The translations under genes were made by a program, and so were the position numbers. This document shows positions 52,928-53,178 of a DNA stretch of 53,178 nucleotides, piece after piece. The notes beneath the pieces were generated by a model. That model ran no database searches and was not told where the DNA came from. It saw nothing but the letters and a program-made list of their open reading frames with translations. The stretch's first letter is position 1. The number at the start of each line of letters is the position of its first letter. This DNA is from Hyphomicrobiales bacterium (GTDB lineage Bacteria > Pseudomonadota > Alphaproteobacteria > Rhizobiales > Beijerinckiaceae), in assembly GCA_027483945.1 (NCBI GenBank), contig JAIXTM010000019.1:1-53178 (forward strand). Direction: 5' to 3'.

Positions 52928-53178
52928 ATGTCGGGTATCACTCTGACTGGTGCGATGCGCACCAATCTCCTGGCGATCCAGAACACGGAAAGCCTCATCT
53001 CGGTCGCCCAGAACCGTCTCGCCACCGGCAAGAAGGTCAATTCCGCGATCGACGATCCGCGCAACTTCTTCACCTCCGCCTCGCTCAACAACCGCGCCAG
53101 CGACCTGACCCGTCGCATGGACGGCATCGGGCTGGCGATCAAGACCTTCGAGGCCGCCGACAAGGGCATCAAGGCCAT
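52928..53178 (+). CDS. Flagellin, second copy (cut by window edge)
   Basis: The first 83 residues of a second flagellin: GITLTGAMRTNLLAIQNTES, then NRLATGKKVNSAIDDPRNFF and FEAADKGIKA. It is nearly identical to the first copy over the conserved D0/D1 part, with scattered changes, so this is a tandem duplication of separate, individually terminated genes. AAAGGAAA precedes the ATG. The rest is outside the window. Confidence 0.94.
   Translation, partial: MSGITLTGAMRTNLLAIQNTESLISVAQNRLATGKKVNSAIDDPRNFFTSASLNNRASDLTRRMDGIGLAIKTFEAADKGIKA

Noticed and set aside
1-53178. CRISPR arrays, tRNA or rRNA genes, insertion sequences, prophage or toxin-antitoxin pairs
   Set aside because: No regularly spaced repeats, cloverleaf-like genes, transposase or integrase motifs were seen anywhere in the window.

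Overview
The window is a high-GC chromosomal segment of a flagellated alphaproteobacterium, most likely from Hyphomicrobiales (Rhizobiales) or a near relative. The placement is inferred from a CckA-type hybrid kinase, fliX, a MotE-like protein and a DUF6468-type protein beside fliM, a single-cysteine DksA, a recA gene with the alphaproteobacterial GAAC-N7-GAAC SOS operator, and TTAA-N7-TTAA (CtrA-type) boxes at flagellar promoters. No tRNA, rRNA, CRISPR array, insertion sequence or prophage was seen. Both edges cut genes: purB on the left and a second flagellin on the right.

Positions 1-10.8 kb hold housekeeping and metabolic genes: the 3' end of purB, an unrecognised Rossmann-like protein, an RBBP9-type serine hydrolase, a large DUF2235 membrane hydrolase, a Spy/CpxP-like periplasmic protein, rpsD, murI, a Tat-exported flavin amine oxidase, a secreted alpha/beta-hydrolase-fold protein lacking its nucleophile serine, and a TrmJ-type rRNA/tRNA methyltransferase. 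Positions 10.9-17.4 kb form a sensory block: two overlapping single-domain response regulators converge on a large PAS/HisKA/REC/HPt hybrid kinase, followed by a chemoreceptor. Positions 17.5-29.2 kb hold an acyl-CoA dehydrogenase, an alpha-methylacyl-CoA racemase-like protein, icd, a secreted VWA protein with four tandem beta-repeats, alaS, recA, a kelch-repeat protein and a small secreted protein.

From 29.3 kb to the right edge almost everything serves the flagellum or its control. One leftward run is flgB-flgC-fliE-fliQ-fliR-flhB with cckA directly downstream. Rightward fliO-fliP is followed by a leftward set fliL-fliM-DUF6468-motE-like plus a 1172-residue secreted repeat protein of unknown function. 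Then come rightward flgF-flgG-flgA-flgH, leftward dksA and fliX, and rightward flgI-flgJ-flgN-like, a FlaG-like gene and two tandem flagellins.

The most interesting signal is regulatory. All three divergent flagellar intergenic regions (35283-35486, 44143-44447, 48917-49095) carry a CtrA-type box (one perfect TTAA-N7-TTAA) within a few bases of a palindrome of form CGGCA-N5-TGCCG that resembles FlbD enhancer (ftr) sites. The second and third also carry sigma-54-like -24/-12 elements about 75-100 bases further on, facing flgF and flgI. This predicts a two-tier programme: CtrA drives early genes (fliL-fliM, fliX, flgB side) and sigma-54/FlbD drives later rod, ring and hook-basal-body genes. CckA, the kinase that controls CtrA, and FliX, the partner of FlbD, are both encoded in the window. 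The second lead is the 1172-residue protein at 37580-41098, a candidate undescribed flagellar periplasmic factor.
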